NCBI GenBank assembly: GCA_002099365.1
Contig: MSED01000009.1
Location: 744,001-808,000 of the forward strand
Length of the DNA: 64,000 nt
Direction: 5' to 3'
Source: Phialophora verrucosa
Lineage: Eukaryota; Ascomycota; Eurotiomycetes; Chaetothyriales; Herpotrichiellaceae
In this document: positions 10,302 through 21,762 of the stretch, piece after piece
Numbering within the stretch: position 1 is the first letter of the stretch
Layout of the letters: each line of letters starts with the position of its first letter
Position numbers and translations under genes: made by a program
The notes under the pieces: model-generated
Database searches by the model: none
What the model was told of the DNA's origin: nothing
Seen by the model: only the letters and a program-made list of their open reading frames with translations

Positions 10302-10792
10302 ATGCCCAGCATGTGGTTGACCGATATGCAGAAGATTGGGGTGGCGTTTTGCTCCGGGGGCGGTCTGTTCTTGTTCGGGGGAGTTCTCATGTTCTTTGAT
10401 CGGTCTATGCTGGCAATGGGAAATGTATGCCCCCAGAACAACAACAACAACAACAACAACGCTACATGTTACGAGCGCATACTGACATGCTTCAGATCCT
10501 GTTCCTGATCGGCCTCACCCTCATTATCGGGATCCAGAAGACGTTTGTCTTCTTCGCGCGACGCCAAAAACTCAAGGGAACAGCTGCCTTCGTCGCTGGT
10601 ATCCTCCTCATCCTGCTACGGTGGCCTCTTACTGGCTTCCTCGTTGAACTCTACGGCATTTTCGTCCTGTTCGGGGACTTCTTCGCTACGATTGCATCTT
10701 TCGCCGGCAACATACCCGTCATTGGTCCTTACATACAAATGGCCCTTGAAAAGATATCAAGCGGTCGGCGGAACGCAGAATTGCCAGTATGA
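10302..10792 (+). CDS. GOT1: Got1-family Golgi vesicle transport protein
   Basis: Exons 10302-10424 and 10496-10792, with a 71-nt intron (GTATGC...CTTCAG), give 139 residues, the usual Got1 length. Four hydrophobic segments are visible: one around FCSGGGLFLFGGVLMFF, one spanning the splice junction (ILFLIGLTLIIGI), and two after the KLKG turn (FVAGILLILLRWPL, GIFVLFGDFFATIASF). The DRSMLAMGN-ILFLIGL junction matches the family exactly, which fixes the splice sites. Got1 and its relatives are small tetraspanning membrane proteins of ER/Golgi that support COPII-vesicle tethering and fusion. The intron carries an (AAC)8 run. Confidence 0.92.
10437..10460. repeat. (AAC)8 microsatellite within GOT1 intron
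   Basis: Eight perfect AAC units occupy a third of the 71-nt intron, between the donor and the branch-site region. Confidence 0.95.
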
Positions 10793-11572
10793 GGACTGCG
10801 AGCCAGTTTTTGAAAGCTTCGCTGTCGGCTCTGCAAAGGCCGAAGAAATAGCTAGCATGGGACCTGACTCAGAGACTCCCGTCAGAATTTTCGGAAAGCG
10901 CCTGCACCAAGGACAGCCGCGAAGATCACCATGTCCACACTTTGTGTATGCCGGTTTCGGCTCTGCTGTGTGGGCAATACCCGATCAGCTCTGCGACGGT
11001 CTGACTACCATTCAGACCTCAACCAGTTCTGCTATGGTATCATATATGAACTGACCGGTGAACATGCCCGACACGCAGCGGCACTGAGACACACGCCATT
11101 CTCAAGCTGCGGCCTAATCCGATCACTCTGTGCCTCAAGATCCCTTCCTCCCGGTCCGCCTCGTCTTATTCGAAGACGCAACCGCATGAGCGCCAAAGAG
11201 GGTTTAGGAAGAATTGGAATTGTGTCAGGCCAAGACGACGTCGCTGGACTGTTCGCGGCACAGTCAAGACGACTGTCAGGTCAAGAATCCCGCGAGAAGT
11301 GGAGAGTTGAGAAGAGCAGATGTTTGCCCAAGTCCTTGAACCAAGATTGTTGGCGTCAACGCCACGCTCTACAGTACGAGTGATGATTATGCCGCGCTAG
11401 TCTTCAGACAACCGTGTTCATGAACTTCCTGCCCTCCAGGCTGAAAAACTGCCATTTCAATTTCACCTTCACCTTTTTGGCTTCTGGTTGGTCTTACCCA
11501 AAGACCGATCCCGCTTTCGTCATAACCTGGCATAATCTGAAACTCCGTGGTCCTGTCTCATCAATTCGCTTC
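10793..11572. other. Intergenic spacer
   Basis: Convergent 3' ends of GOT1 and the zinc-cluster regulator gene. Only short frames without domain character; nothing supported. Confidence 0.6.
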
Positions 11573-14163
11573 TCATAGTTGGGAGTACCCTCCGGCTCCA
11601 CTTTCGATGCTTCCTCCAGGCCATCCCACGAACGCGCCCAAACCATGAGCATTGACATCCGGTGCAGTTGCCAACAAGTCATACCCCATGCCCATACTCC
11701 ACAGCATGTCGTCTTCCGTCTGCCAGCCGCCAAACGTGCCCGCCGATGTGGGCTGCGAGTGAGGCGACAGCGCATACGGATCGAAACCAGCGCCATTGGG
11801 AGGTTGTTGCTGCTGCGTGCCCGCTCCCGTGCCCGTGCCTGTCGGTGTAAACGGCGTGGGACTCGTAGTGGTGTGCTGCGGATGCAGGAGACTCGGCGTG
11901 TTCGTCTGACTCGAAGTGGCGTATATCTCCGGTGGTCTGGCGTAGTCCTGTCCAGCAGACTGAGCGTGACCCGGATGCTGTGCGGAATAAGGGGTGCCTC
12001 TTTCGCCATTCTGGGCCCGACCAGCTGCCGTAGCGTCAAGCGATGCATAACCGCCACCAGCTCCGTTCTCCCCCGGCTTGCCCATGTTGCGCTTCAGTAA
12101 CCGCTCGAACCCATCTGCCATGGCGTATAAGATGTGACCCTTCCCGGCCTGGCAGCTGCGAAACAAGTTGATAACACCCTCGATCAAGGGTTTCGTCTTC
12201 GTCTCGGCGTCAATGGTCACGCCGATGCCTGTCCAGCGACTGCTCATTTTGATGAGAAATACGACGGCGAAGGCAATCACTGTGTGAAGATAAAGAGGCA
12301 CGCCGACCATGCTATCGCGGATGTAAGGCTCCTCTAGCACTAGCGACAAGATCTGGTGCGCGGAGGAGATTGCGTGGCTGGCGAGAGGGCGGAGAGCGGA
12401 GGGGAGTGTATTCGTGCTGGAGATTGTGAAGAGCGAGCGACCTCGGAGAGCGAGAGAATTGAGCATCATGGAAGCAAAATAGTAATGTAGCTCCACGCCT
12501 ATATACGTCGCACGTGTTAAAAGAGTCGGGGCAAAATCATGGAAGGCAGAAGGGAAGGGCTAGGGTGGGAGGTTTCTAGCTTACCAACGGCGGGATAGTC
12601 CCCGACATGGGCATCCCTGTTCAACGCATGCCGAAATTGATATCTCCAGCGATCCAAGTCCTCGATGAAGCGCTGATGTGTCAACAGGGTAACATCGTCC
12701 CCGTCCATCAAGCGCTCAGCTTCCAGTCCGAAATGATTGTACGCTTTGCTCAGGATGATGAACAAGGTCACCTGAGATAATACCCGCCGATCGGAGGGCG
12801 TGCACTCCGGCGCATTGAGAAATGCATCGTACTCTTTTATGGCTTGGAGTTCAGCCGTAACGGGCGGTCGTCCATACGCGATGCTGAAATGATGATCGAG
12901 GACATAGAGGAGATACCACAACCGTGCGCGTTCAAAGGCATGTTCCCGCTCTGAGGGGGATTGTTTTTGCGAATACAGCGCCTTGAAGAATGCTTGGTGC
13001 AGGTTCAGCTCTGTGGCAATGCGCACGCAGTGCCCGGACAGTTTCCAGCTCAGATCCGGGAGCCAGAAGGCCGCGATGCAGAGCGCACGGATGTCCTCCA
13101 GGGTATGGAAGCGATCAAAGAAGGACGCGGCGATCAAGTCGCGGAGTTGTTTATGTGCCAGGGCATGGATTTTCTCCTTGCCGGGGATATGCAGTGATGT
13201 GACTGTGATGATGGCGGTGAAGAACAGGGTTGACGATTCGCGTACGGAAAGTAAACTGCGGGATTCGTGGACGGTGGCGTCGAAAAGATAGCGGGAGAGG
13301 GATCTTTTAAAGAGTTCGAACATTTCTTCCGCTTCTTCCACGGACATCATGCCCGTGGAGACGAGGTCGTTCTCCATGTTCTTCTTCGAGTTGCGCCGCG
13401 CAAGTTCGCCGTACTTTAGACGGCTCCGTAACGTGTTGAGCTGAGTGACTTCGAACAAGCTGCCCATCGGTGCCGGAGCGACTTCATGAGCGTCTTCCTG
13501 GTTCATCGGTTCCCGGGAGTTTTCTCGCGTCGTCTGCGCGTTCGAGTCCGCCGGCACTGGGACCGCCAGCGACGGAGGAGGAGGCTGTAGATGTTGAGAC
13601 GGATGGGTCCGGGAGTAGGACTCCAGGGCCGGCATCTTCAGCCGGGAGAGGATGTCCTCGACGGCTCTGTCCAGGCGAACGATGGACGGATGTGGATTCT
13701 CGCCATCGTCGTCCAGACTTACTCTCATGCGCTTGGAAGTGATGCAATCCAGACCAAGGCGTTGACATCTGGAGCAGCCGGCGTCGCCTCGCTCGAGACT
13801 GTCGCACTTGACCTTCAACTTGCGGCAGGCGAGACAAGCCCGGCCTTTACGCGATACGTGAGGCTCAGCGGGCAGGTGATCGGCCGACCTCTTGCGACCG
13901 TGCATAGGTGATGGATTGGTCGGGCTCTCGGCCACAGAACCGGTCCACGATGGTTGGCGCGCAATATGGCCACGCTGTGGACTGGATTCGGGTGGGGGTT
14001 GCTGAGCGTGATCCTTGGTGTCGGTCATCTTGGCGCGTGCGTCAAGCGACAGCACGACTTCGGTATGCGCTGGGGAAAAGAGCGAACTTGAGGTACAAGT
14101 AGGACTGGAGACCGATTCGATGTCTTCGTGTATGGGAAGAATCAATTGACCTTGACTGGTCAT
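11573..14163 (-). CDS. Zn(II)2Cys6 transcription factor with fungal_trans middle domain
   Basis: Exon 1 14163-12585 and exon 2 12498-11573 join across an 86-nt intron (GTAAGC...ATATAG), giving 834 residues; a shorter start at 14028 (MTDTKDHAQ) is possible. The zinc cluster has its six cysteines at about 110, 113, 120, 130, 133 and 140 (CxACRKLKVKC, then CSRCQRLGLDC). A long helical middle-homology region includes LYVLDHHFSIAYGRPP and, across the splice, GDYPAVG-VELHYYF and MLNSLALRG, the classic fungal_trans signature. The C terminus is Gly/Gln/Thr-rich and probably an activation region. Nuclear DNA-binding regulator; the target pathway cannot be read from sequence. The Cys spacing and all hallmark helices are intact, unlike the broken regulator at 52.5 kb. 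Confidence 0.88.
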
Positions 14164-15544
14164 AGCCGACACGAAAGCTCAGGTTCCCCATCGGCAGGAA
14201 AGAACGGGCGATCCCCGCGCCGCCGCAAAGAACGCCGTCGTCCCGGCCAATCAGAGGCCGCAATTTCTGCATTTAGCCGGGAACTAGTTTGGCCATCTTC
14301 AGCTGGCACGTGCCCCGACAGCGAGCTTCACCTCACCAAGCTTTCTCTCCAAGTTCACCTCCTCAAGCTTTCCTCTCCAGGCTCGCCCGTACAGTGTCTG
14401 TTGTCGTCGAGACGATAGTCGGCGCTCTCCGCTGTTGCTTCCATGTTTCGACGGTATACGTAACAACATCTCCCACGCATCATGACCTTTGCCGTTGCCT
14501 AGCATTGTCGCGAAGTCTGATATGAATAGACGCTCGGCTCTTTTCTCTCTTGTAGCCCCAGCTTCGGCCAATTCGATATCATCAGGATCCTCTGGACTCG
14601 GTTTTCGGCTGGACCAATTGCAATGTAGCATGCATGTACAGCGCACCACTGGTGCCTTTCTTTCTCTCGGCCAACTGGACTCGATTGGGCGCGTTTTCCC
14701 CAAACGCCGACCAGGCCTTATTCTTGGAAATGGCATCTCAATACCCGGATGTGCAAAGAACTCGTTGCCGAGATGCCGATTCGCCGAAGTCTCAAAGAGC
14801 CAGTGTTGGGCTTCCTTGCAAGCACCAAACCCTCTAGGGGAGACATGTTAATTATGGAGGTCTTTAACAAAGTGGCTTCCTCTTGGATTGCACGATGTCC
14901 TTTGATGATGGCCTCTTGCTGGTGTCTCAGTTGCTTCAGAGGCGCAGTCAAAGTTGTCATGCTTGATTCTAGGACACCGTTCGCCTTGTCGTGGTTTATT
15001 GGTAATGTAGATGCGCGCACACTCTTTTAGTGGTGATTGGTCCCGCTCGATTCATGATCGTGACGCTTGTGATGAGACACTATTCTAAGAAGCTGAGCGT
15101 GCAAGTTGGATTTGGAAGTAGTGGACACCACAGGAAATATCTCAACATTGAGGTCTATGCGCTAATATTTGGTAGTGAATATCTATCACATACCCGAGAA
15201 GCCACGACGACAAACCATTTGCAGGTGACAAAGCCTCTACACAGTATGGTCAAGCACCGTCTGCGCTTTGTGCGCCAGGTGCTGGTCAGCTTCTGCTTGA
15301 TGCATGATTATTTGGTGTCTGTTCTTGACTGCTCCACCCATTCAACACAATGAAGGACATTACAGATCACAGTTGATCAACCTCAGGCCAGCAAGACGAT
15401 ACGCTCCGAGCTCCGCAGACCGAGATCAACAGCTGTCGTGACCACCAAACCATACTCTACAATATCCCGATAGCCTGGTGTTGCGTTGTTTCTCAGCCCT
15501 GCTGATATGGATTCTTGCCCCATGTTCCAACGGTCCTCGAGCTC
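14164..15544. other. Spacer with one weak minus-strand frame
   Basis: No gene is supported. A minus-strand frame within 15020-14718 encodes a short helical, charged peptide (around APLKQLRHQQEAIIKGHRA) that resembles the style of the orphan proteins to the right, and might be a fragment of one. It lacks an independent start context. Confidence 0.45.
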
Positions 15545-16207
15545 TTAAGTATCGCCAGCGTCTGCATTATCCTCCACTTGTGCTGTGTCCATCACAACGA
15601 TTGAATAGGCATACTCCAGCAGACGGTTCAGGTCGATCACAAATCTGCAGAGGTCGTTCTTTTGTCTATCAAGGCCCGCCAGAGCTGCAACCAGTCGGAA
15701 CGAGATCATGTCGGCCCTCTCGTTGAGAGATTCAAATTCTCTTTTGTTGGGTTCGGAGCTTGCTGGATCCACTCGTCGTCTCATTCTCTCAATGGACTCA
15801 ACATGCTGGCTCAGGCCGTCGATGGCGGCTTGTCCGGGCTGAAGGCACGCTCGCAGTTCTCTCGCTTGCCGTATGACGATTGCGCACAGTGCCACAGTTC
15901 GAACCCGCTGATCGCCACCTATTTGAGTACTGATTCGTCGGGCCGTACTGATAACATTTCGGGTCTCACGCTTCTTTCTGCTGTACTCTGCGGTGCTGAC
16001 TTCAATTGCGGCGATCGATGCTTCCAGGCTCGACACGGATGGCGAGACCGCCCGGACGACTTCTGTTTCTGTGGTGTCGACGCCCGAGGGACTCATTTCT
16101 CCTTCAAACCCGCTTGGAGAGCTGGGTGCTTGCTGATTTTCCGCACTGACTTCCTGCATGGGATTTTGGTCTGTGTCCATTCTCTCTGACGCGCTGTGCT
16201 GGGTCAT
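15545..16207 (-). CDS. Orphan helical protein A
   Basis: Single-exon frame from the ATG at 16207 (MTQHSASERMD), 220 residues; the open frame continues upstream only through non-ATG codons. I do not recognise it. The first 75 residues are Ser/Pro/Glu-rich and likely disordered. From VSSLEASIAAIE onward the chain is nearly all predicted helix, with a basic patch (SRKKRETRN), a cysteine-bearing helix (VALCAIVIRQARELRAC), and a C-terminal Leu-rich helix (CRFVIDLNRLLEYAYS) before an acidic tail. No signal peptide, membrane segment or catalytic motif. First of a run of similar-looking genes on the same strand. It could be a lineage-specific scaffold or DNA/RNA-associated protein; no function can be assigned. 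Confidence 0.55.
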   Translation of the reverse strand: MTQHSASERMDTDQNPMQEVSAENQQAPSSPSGFEGEMSPSGVDTTETEVVRAVSPSVSSLEASIAAIEVSTAEYSRKKRETRNVISTARRISTQIGGDQRVRTVALCAIVIRQARELRACLQPGQAAIDGLSQHVESIERMRRRVDPASSEPNKREFESLNERADMISFRLVAALAGLDRQKNDLCRFVIDLNRLLEYAYSIVVMDTAQVEDNADAGDT

Positions 16208-16883
16208 CAAGCACTTGTCTGTGAAATTGTGTGAAGCTGTGTGAAGCAAGCGAGGGAACGAATTTGCATCGAGCGCTACCAGCAAGTTAGCCCTCCCGAT
16301 CTAACGCTGAGGGTGGCAGATTCCCAGACCAGTCCGCAAGTGAACTTTGTGTTGGCGTCACACCTCGTGAGCGCTCGCTACTGGGTGGATGACGGCGCGA
16401 TTTGTAAGTATTATGCCGTCTCTCGTGACAAGCTCCAACGCTAAAGGAGCATGAAGTATTTGGCGGACGTAAAGTGCCATTCAAGGAGCCGGGATGAAAC
16501 TTAAGGAGGTCATCGAGCACAAAGGATGCAGCGATGAAGGCGCAGTGAGAGCGGTGCCAGATATATATGCAGAACACGCTAATGAGCTCGCCGACCACGT
16601 GCCATGCTGGCAGATGGCCCTTTGCTTTCAGTGAAGAGAGCGATATAGATGAGACAGACAAGAAGGATCATGGTATTGAACGATCATGGTACGTTGTTCT
16701 TTGTAAGGACAATGTGCTTGCTTGTCGCTTACTGAACAAGGCTGACGCTATTTCCTCCACAGTGGAATCACCCTGTTCTTTGGCACAAGTTGTCCAAGCC
16801 TTGTCCAATCAAGTCCTCCAAAGCTCCCTGGTTGCATGCCGTCGCCGATTTGCCTTCGGTGTTCTCCCTGGCGGGGGAGCCTC
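16208..16883. other. Intergenic spacer in orphan block
   Basis: No recognisable gene. Contains a short direct repeat of GTGTGAAGC type at about 16231-16247, just upstream of orphan A. Confidence 0.55.
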
Positions 16884-17657
16884 TCACAGGTCGCCCAAGT
16901 TGCTGCTAATGCCAGCTAAAACGCCCTCAGGATCCAGCTTTTCCACATTGACATGATATTTGACGGCAATTCTCCCCTTATGCGCGTTGTACCTATCAAC
17001 CCGACGGGCTAGCATCCCTATTGCTTTGAGGAACACCGAGAGCGACTCTTGCAACTCCAGCAAGTCATTCGTGACTTCATCTTCCTCTTCCAAGATCTGC
17101 GCAATGTCATCCTTTACTCTAGCAATGGCATCAAGCGATGGCTTTGCTTGATCACAGAGCTGGCCGATAAATAAGGAGACCGAGCTAGCGAGGAGCCGCA
17201 GAGGCTCCAACGCCTGTTCCATGAAACAGTGTTCAACCAGTTGGTTATCTATCCTTGATGTGGCGATATGATAGACAAGGCACGCCTCTTGTGTGGCACG
17301 GTCGGACTGCCGGATCTCATCCAGGAGAGACAGTGCTTTGCCAGCAAAAGGAAGGAGGTCTAGAACAGCTTGACGGTAAAAGACCTGAGCATCGTACTTC
17401 CTCACAGCAGAGTTTATCTCAGCTTCAGGGATTGTGGCCCATAACTGTTGAAAACCAGAAACGATATCGGCCTCCAAAGACGGCAAGCATCTGATGAGTT
17501 GTGAAAGAGTGGCTGTGCTGCTGGAATTCATCTCGGGAGGGGTTGGCGCCGCGCCCCTTTCTTCAGTCACCGTCACTGCGCCCGTTGCTGGTCGTTTGTT
17601 CGAAGCGGCTTCATCGGAGATCGACGTAAGCTTGCGCTTCGGCATATTGAGATTCAT
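16884..17657 (-). CDS. Orphan helical protein B
   Basis: Single-exon frame, 257 residues from the ATG at 17657 (a second ATG at 17645 begins MPKRKLTS). Unrecognised. The N terminus has a bipartite-like basic signal (PKRK...SNKRP) suggesting nuclear import, then a Thr/Pro-rich linker. Residues from about 60 are helical: an AVLDLLPFAGKALSLL segment, a cysteine-containing helix, VSLFIGQLCDQ, then a long acidic helix (DDIAQILEEEDEVTNDLLELQESL). The LLPxxGxAL and FIGxL motifs recur in orphan C, in the same order, which hints at a shared fold. No enzyme motif is visible. Upstream frames at 17820-17658 show no clear extra exon. Confidence 0.58.
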   Translation of the reverse strand: MNLNMPKRKLTSISDEAASNKRPATGAVTVTEERGAAPTPPEMNSSSTATLSQLIRCLPSLEADIVSGFQQLWATIPEAEINSAVRKYDAQVFYRQAVLDLLPFAGKALSLLDEIRQSDRATQEACLVYHIATSRIDNQLVEHCFMEQALEPLRLLASSVSLFIGQLCDQAKPSLDAIARVKDDIAQILEEEDEVTNDLLELQESLSVFLKAIGMLARRVDRYNAHKGRIAVKYHVNVEKLDPEGVLAGISSNLGDL

Positions 17658-18671
17658 AGACAGACTTGACGTTGAAGAGCTCCTGTATCGGAAGAAAGAT
17701 GCGAAACCGAGCTGCAGTGAAAGCCGTTAGTGATCTGCAGAGAATCGAGAGGGAGTTGACGAGAACACCAAGGTTGAAGTGCTTACCTGCAACCGACAAG
17801 CCCATTAAGCGAGGTATCAAGTGGTGTAGAATTTGTTAAAGGAGCTGGAGGCCAAGGTCATGAAAGCAGAGTATGAGTTGGGCTTGAGGAGTGAGAAGTT
17901 TAGAATGTGAGAAGAGAAGGGGAATCGGTAGATAAGAGGAAGAGAGACTTTGCTGAAAAGTCATTCATGCCTCAGCAAAAGTCCAGTTGAACATGACCAA
18001 GCCGTCATCCAATCTTCACGAATCAACGAGAATAGAGAGAAGCCCAAATGCAGAGACTCTCGATATTAATGCTTGCGTTGCTCTCATAATCTCTGTCGGA
18101 CAGGGGAGCTTCAGTTGTTCATGTCTTCTTCACTGCTCGAGCTCTACGGTCACGAGCTACGTCTTGTCTCTTCCATGTCCGATCCTACACTGTCTGTGAA
18201 AATCGGACTGGCATAGCTACTCAGGGTAATGGGAAGGGAACACAGTCTGAGAAGTGAAGGTGGAAGGCGTGTGGACAGGAGCGCTTGCAACTGAAATGCA
18301 AGGTCATGTAGCTTCGCGCATAGTCGACTGGCAGGATTGACTGCGAAGCAACTCAGACTGCAGCAAGAGCACCAGGAACCTAGGCGAGTCCGACGATTTC
18401 GAGTAGAGATGTGCTTGTATGCTTCATTCTCATTTTCTTCTCCCTTTCGCTCTGGCCGAGGGTTGCTGGCTTCTTAATGCTCCAGCTCCAAGCCACAATC
18501 TAGTCTTCGCGAGCCGACGAAGTATGCACATATCTCATGCCTCAGCACCCACATTCCCTTGCCAATCATTCAAGACGTTATCCAAGCCCTGAACCTCAAA
18601 ACAACTAGTCCGGCTCTCATCTCCGTTGTCATACCACATCATCGATTGCTCATTGCCATCCTCGCCTCATC
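17658..18671. other. Intergenic spacer in orphan block
   Basis: No gene supported. Purine-rich on the plus strand around 17860-17960 (GAGAAG-type runs), which would be a pyrimidine-rich region upstream of orphan B. Confidence 0.55.
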
Positions 18672-19298
18672 TCAAGCCCTAGTTCCAAGCTCATGAAGAC
18701 GGGAAGTCGCCCACAACCGAATGGCCTTGCCAAGATCTGCCATGATATCTACTGCTGCCTCAAGTTTGCCATGGACCTTTCTAAACACGTCGATGATGTC
18801 GGTTGCCTCGTGAACTGTGCCATCTGTGTTTTGCAGAGCTCGCAGGTCTCGAAGCTCAGGTCTACCGATGCTTCGGTATATCTTCATGCCTTTCTTCGCT
18901 TCCCGCCTGAACTCTGCCAACTTCTGAATGATGGTGCTGATCTCGGGATCGAAGGTCTCGAAGGCATCGGCAATCATTTTGATTCGGGCGTCCTTCATTT
19001 GAGCGAGTCCCCCAATGAAAGGAAGGTCGACGACGGGTCGAGCGAGGCTCATGGTTGAGCGGACTTTCTTTGTCAGAGCCAGAACTTCCCTCCTCAAGGC
19101 CAAAGCTTCTCCAGTTAGGGGTAGGAGAATGTCGGCCGCTTCAGTAAGCTGTCCCAGTCCTGGAAAATGTTCTTCCTGTTCGGCCTCTGTTTCATCACCA
19201 GTCTCGCCAGTAGGTCCCTCTTGGTCATCTTTGCCTGCTGCTCCTGGAACCCCTGGAACTTCTTTACGTGCCTCTTGCATGGTTGCTGACTGTTTCAT
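18672..19298 (-). CDS. Orphan helical protein C
   Basis: Single-exon frame, 208 residues from the ATG at 19298. The first 50 residues are acidic and Gly-rich (GETGDETEAEQEEHF). The remainder is helical and highly charged: EAADILLPLTGEALALRRE, PFIGGLAQMKDARIKM, a KLAEFRREAKKGMKIY helix, and a C-terminal amphipathic helix (EAAVDIMADLGKAIRLW). I do not recognise the family. Motifs LLPxxGxAL and FIGxL match orphan B with similar order and chemistry, about 9 of 22 identical across the first motif by eye. No signal peptide or membrane helix; probably cytosolic or nuclear. Confidence 0.57.
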   Translation of the reverse strand: MKQSATMQEARKEVPGVPGAAGKDDQEGPTGETGDETEAEQEEHFPGLGQLTEAADILLPLTGEALALRREVLALTKKVRSTMSLARPVVDLPFIGGLAQMKDARIKMIADAFETFDPEISTIIQKLAEFRREAKKGMKIYRSIGRPELRDLRALQNTDGTVHEATDIIDVFRKVHGKLEAAVDIMADLGKAIRLWATSRLHELGTRA

Positions 19299-20955
19299 CT
19301 CTTTCTCACCCTCAGGAGTGGTTCAGAGCAGAGTGTCTGCGTTATGAACCGGTAGGTGGTCGTTGAGTTTGAGGGTGAGCAACCCTTTGATTGCGCGGGA
19401 AGGAAGATTGTAGGAGATTGAGCAGTCGTGCACATCTCGTGAAGGCAAAGGGATGTTCGATGTGTAAGAAAGGGAAAGAGGTTTTGAAGTTGTGAAAATC
19501 TAGAAACAACCGTATGTCGACGGCGCCGTGGCCAACGCCGGGGCGACGAGCACTTTTGGGTGCTTGGCGATCGTGTTATCCTCGCCTTCCGCATCATTGT
19601 GAGATTTGACGGCAGGGAAACTGCTGTTAACCTTTCAATGACAGTTTTCCTGCTTCTATAACGACGTGTTCTGAGAATTTCAGGCCAAAGAGGTTGTGTT
19701 GCGCGACCACATGGCTCATGGCTCTCCTGGTTCGTTCCGTGATCGACGTCACGTCTTAGGGTCGTGAAAGGCAATAACGCCTCTTGTCTTCATTTGACTA
19801 TTTCTGTAGCGTCCCACATGACCTGTCTCTGGATCCTTGGATATGGAACTTCGGTCTGAGCGTGGGTTGTCGCCCGGGATATTTCATATAGGTGGCAATG
19901 TCTCAGGAGCGTCATGCAGCTATATTCGGTCCAGAGATGCAGCTTTTCTGAAGTGTAGCGGATCGACCAGCTGGTAATTTGTAAGTCTGAAGCCGTCTTC
20001 CTGTTCCTCGATCGCCTTGCGGGATTGATCCTGTCTGAATCCGACTAAGAGCCTTCGATAGGAAAGCGCCTGGGAATTTGCATGCCAGCTTCAATCAAAA
20101 CCATGTCTCAATATATATATGTATATATTGGCCTGTGTCGGAAGTAATGTACGAGTGAGAGAATAAAGGAAAGACCCTGGCGGAAGAAGGAACAATATCG
20201 AGGAAGAACAATGACTTCCAACATGCAACGTCATGGGAATGGATGCGTTTAGCTTTGGCTCCATCATATTTCAGCGGTGCGCATCTTCAATACACTGGAA
20301 CTTGACGTGAATTAGACGTCCTCCTCACGACGACGGCTGAACCCGAGATAGAGGATTTGTCTCAGAAGTTCCTATTAAACTGGCTCATCTCATGCCTCAA
20401 ACTAGTCAACCCACTCTATCTGTCGAATGAGGTTGCAATCCCAAGCATGGTCTCCGTCAGGGAGCCTGCAGTCTGCAGTCTGCCGTGCGCGTCGAATTCC
20501 CTACTTCACGCCCGCCGGAGCGTTGTGGACGTCATCCCTTACCGCCTCGGTGACTGTAGAGTCGTCTGGAATAAAAGTCCGAAGCTGACAATAATATGGG
20601 ATGAGACGATTTTGTAATATGGTGTACGAAGAGACGAGAGTCAGTAGCCTATATGGACTACAGTTGCAGCGAGGCTGAGTCTTGGCAGGGGGATGCTTTG
20701 CGAAGTTTATCAGTGTGAGATGATCAGTGTCCCTACATGAATACAAACGCTGTTTGAGAACAGACAGACAGATTACAGTAGGGGATAGCGAAAACACCTT
20801 CAGTGGATGTTTCCAGAAAGCCGGTATCTCGAAACAGTAAAGGACAAGACAGTACAGTGGCAGTCTAGCCTGAGTCACAGAAGCGAATGCACTCACTTCC
20901 AGTCACGTCTCCCAAGGTGCACCCGCCTTCTGCCTGCCCTACGCCACACCATTGT
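19299..20955. other. Long intergenic spacer in orphan block
   Basis: No supported gene in 1.65 kb. Minus frames at 19774-19295 and 20896-20501 give Ser/Arg- or Leu/Cys-rich peptides of noncoding character. A TA-rich tract (ATATATATATGTATATAT) lies near 20112-20129. Confidence 0.55.
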
Positions 20956-21762
20956 TCAGAACAGGTAGTCGTCCCCATTGTCGTCGTCGTCGCCATCTTC
21001 GCCTGGGTCAGGAAAGTCAACATCCGACTGCACATCCCCCAGCAACTTCGCGACCGCGCGGTCCGAATGCATCATAACGTCCGTCACGAGAGCCAGCCCC
21101 TTGATCGCCATGAAGTAGAGAACGATTAGCCGAGTCGCATCCCTCAGTTGTGTGATGTCGTCTTGACTCGCAGCGGAACTGGCCCCTGCGCCACCCCCTG
21201 CCTCGACAGGCCATTCTTCTGCCACTCCGGTCGACAATGACAATGCGCCTACGGCCTCACAGCCGCAAATGATTGTCGTCAAAGACTCTGCCTCGGCGCT
21301 AATATCTTGTATGCCATCCACAACGTCGGCCTTGGACAGGGCGTGCACCTCCAGCAGTAGCGCCGTGGGCATTTCTAGGTCCCCCCAGCGGAGGGGGTCC
21401 AAGTAGGAGGAGAATTTCTTTAGGTCCGTCGCTTCGTCTTCTATAAAGGTCGCCAAGTTCCGAGTTAGTGCCGCTATGCGTGGCCTGAGAGCGAGGATGG
21501 TGTTGATGTCCCGTCTGAGTTGGGCGTCGAATGCCGCTTCTTGTCTGTTGGTGTGAGTGGCTGTGAGCGTATGCGTGTGTGCGTTATGTGGTGTATCTTC
21601 ATCGTCGGCCGAAGGTTCGTCTTCGTTTGTTTCGATATTCGCGCCCATCTGGCGTGGAAGGTCTCTGTCTGTTTCGACATCCGCATTCTTCTTCTTGCAC
21701 CGAACGTCTTCCTCTGCCACATGATCGTCTTCTGAGCGGGCTCGTTTCCTCGGGCAAGCCAT
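20956..21762 (-). CDS. Orphan helical protein D
   Basis: Single exon, 268 residues from the ATG at 21762, which starts MACPRKRARSEDD, a good basic nuclear-import signal; the open frame upstream lacks an ATG. Unrecognised. A His/Thr-rich low-complexity patch (about residues 65-75) precedes helices (DINTILALRPRIAALTRNL, then PTALLLEVHALSKADVVDG), a Gly/Ala/Ser-rich loop, a hydrophobic helix (RLIVLYFMAIKGLALVTDV) and a very acidic tail (DPGEDGDDDDNGDDY). The layout (basic N terminus, disordered linker, alpha-helical body) parallels orphan B. The hydrophobic helix could be buried rather than membrane-spanning. Function unknown. Confidence 0.55.
   Translation of the reverse strand: MACPRKRARSEDDHVAEEDVRCKKKNADVETDRDLPRQMGANIETNEDEPSADDEDTPHNAHTHTLTATHTNRQEAAFDAQLRRDINTILALRPRIAALTRNLATFIEDEATDLKKFSSYLDPLRWGDLEMPTALLLEVHALSKADVVDGIQDISAEAESLTTIICGCEAVGALSLSTGVAEEWPVEAGGGAGASSAASQDDITQLRDATRLIVLYFMAIKGLALVTDVMMHSDRAVAKLLGDVQSDVDFPDPGEDGDDDDNGDDYLF

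Noticed and set aside
14299..14736. 145-codon minus frame upstream of the zinc-cluster gene
   Set aside because: No motif and composition typical of noncoding sequence; probably leader or spacer.
19295..19774. 159-codon minus frame upstream of orphan C
   Set aside because: Arg/Ser/Thr-rich without structure; overlaps the probable promoter of orphan C.
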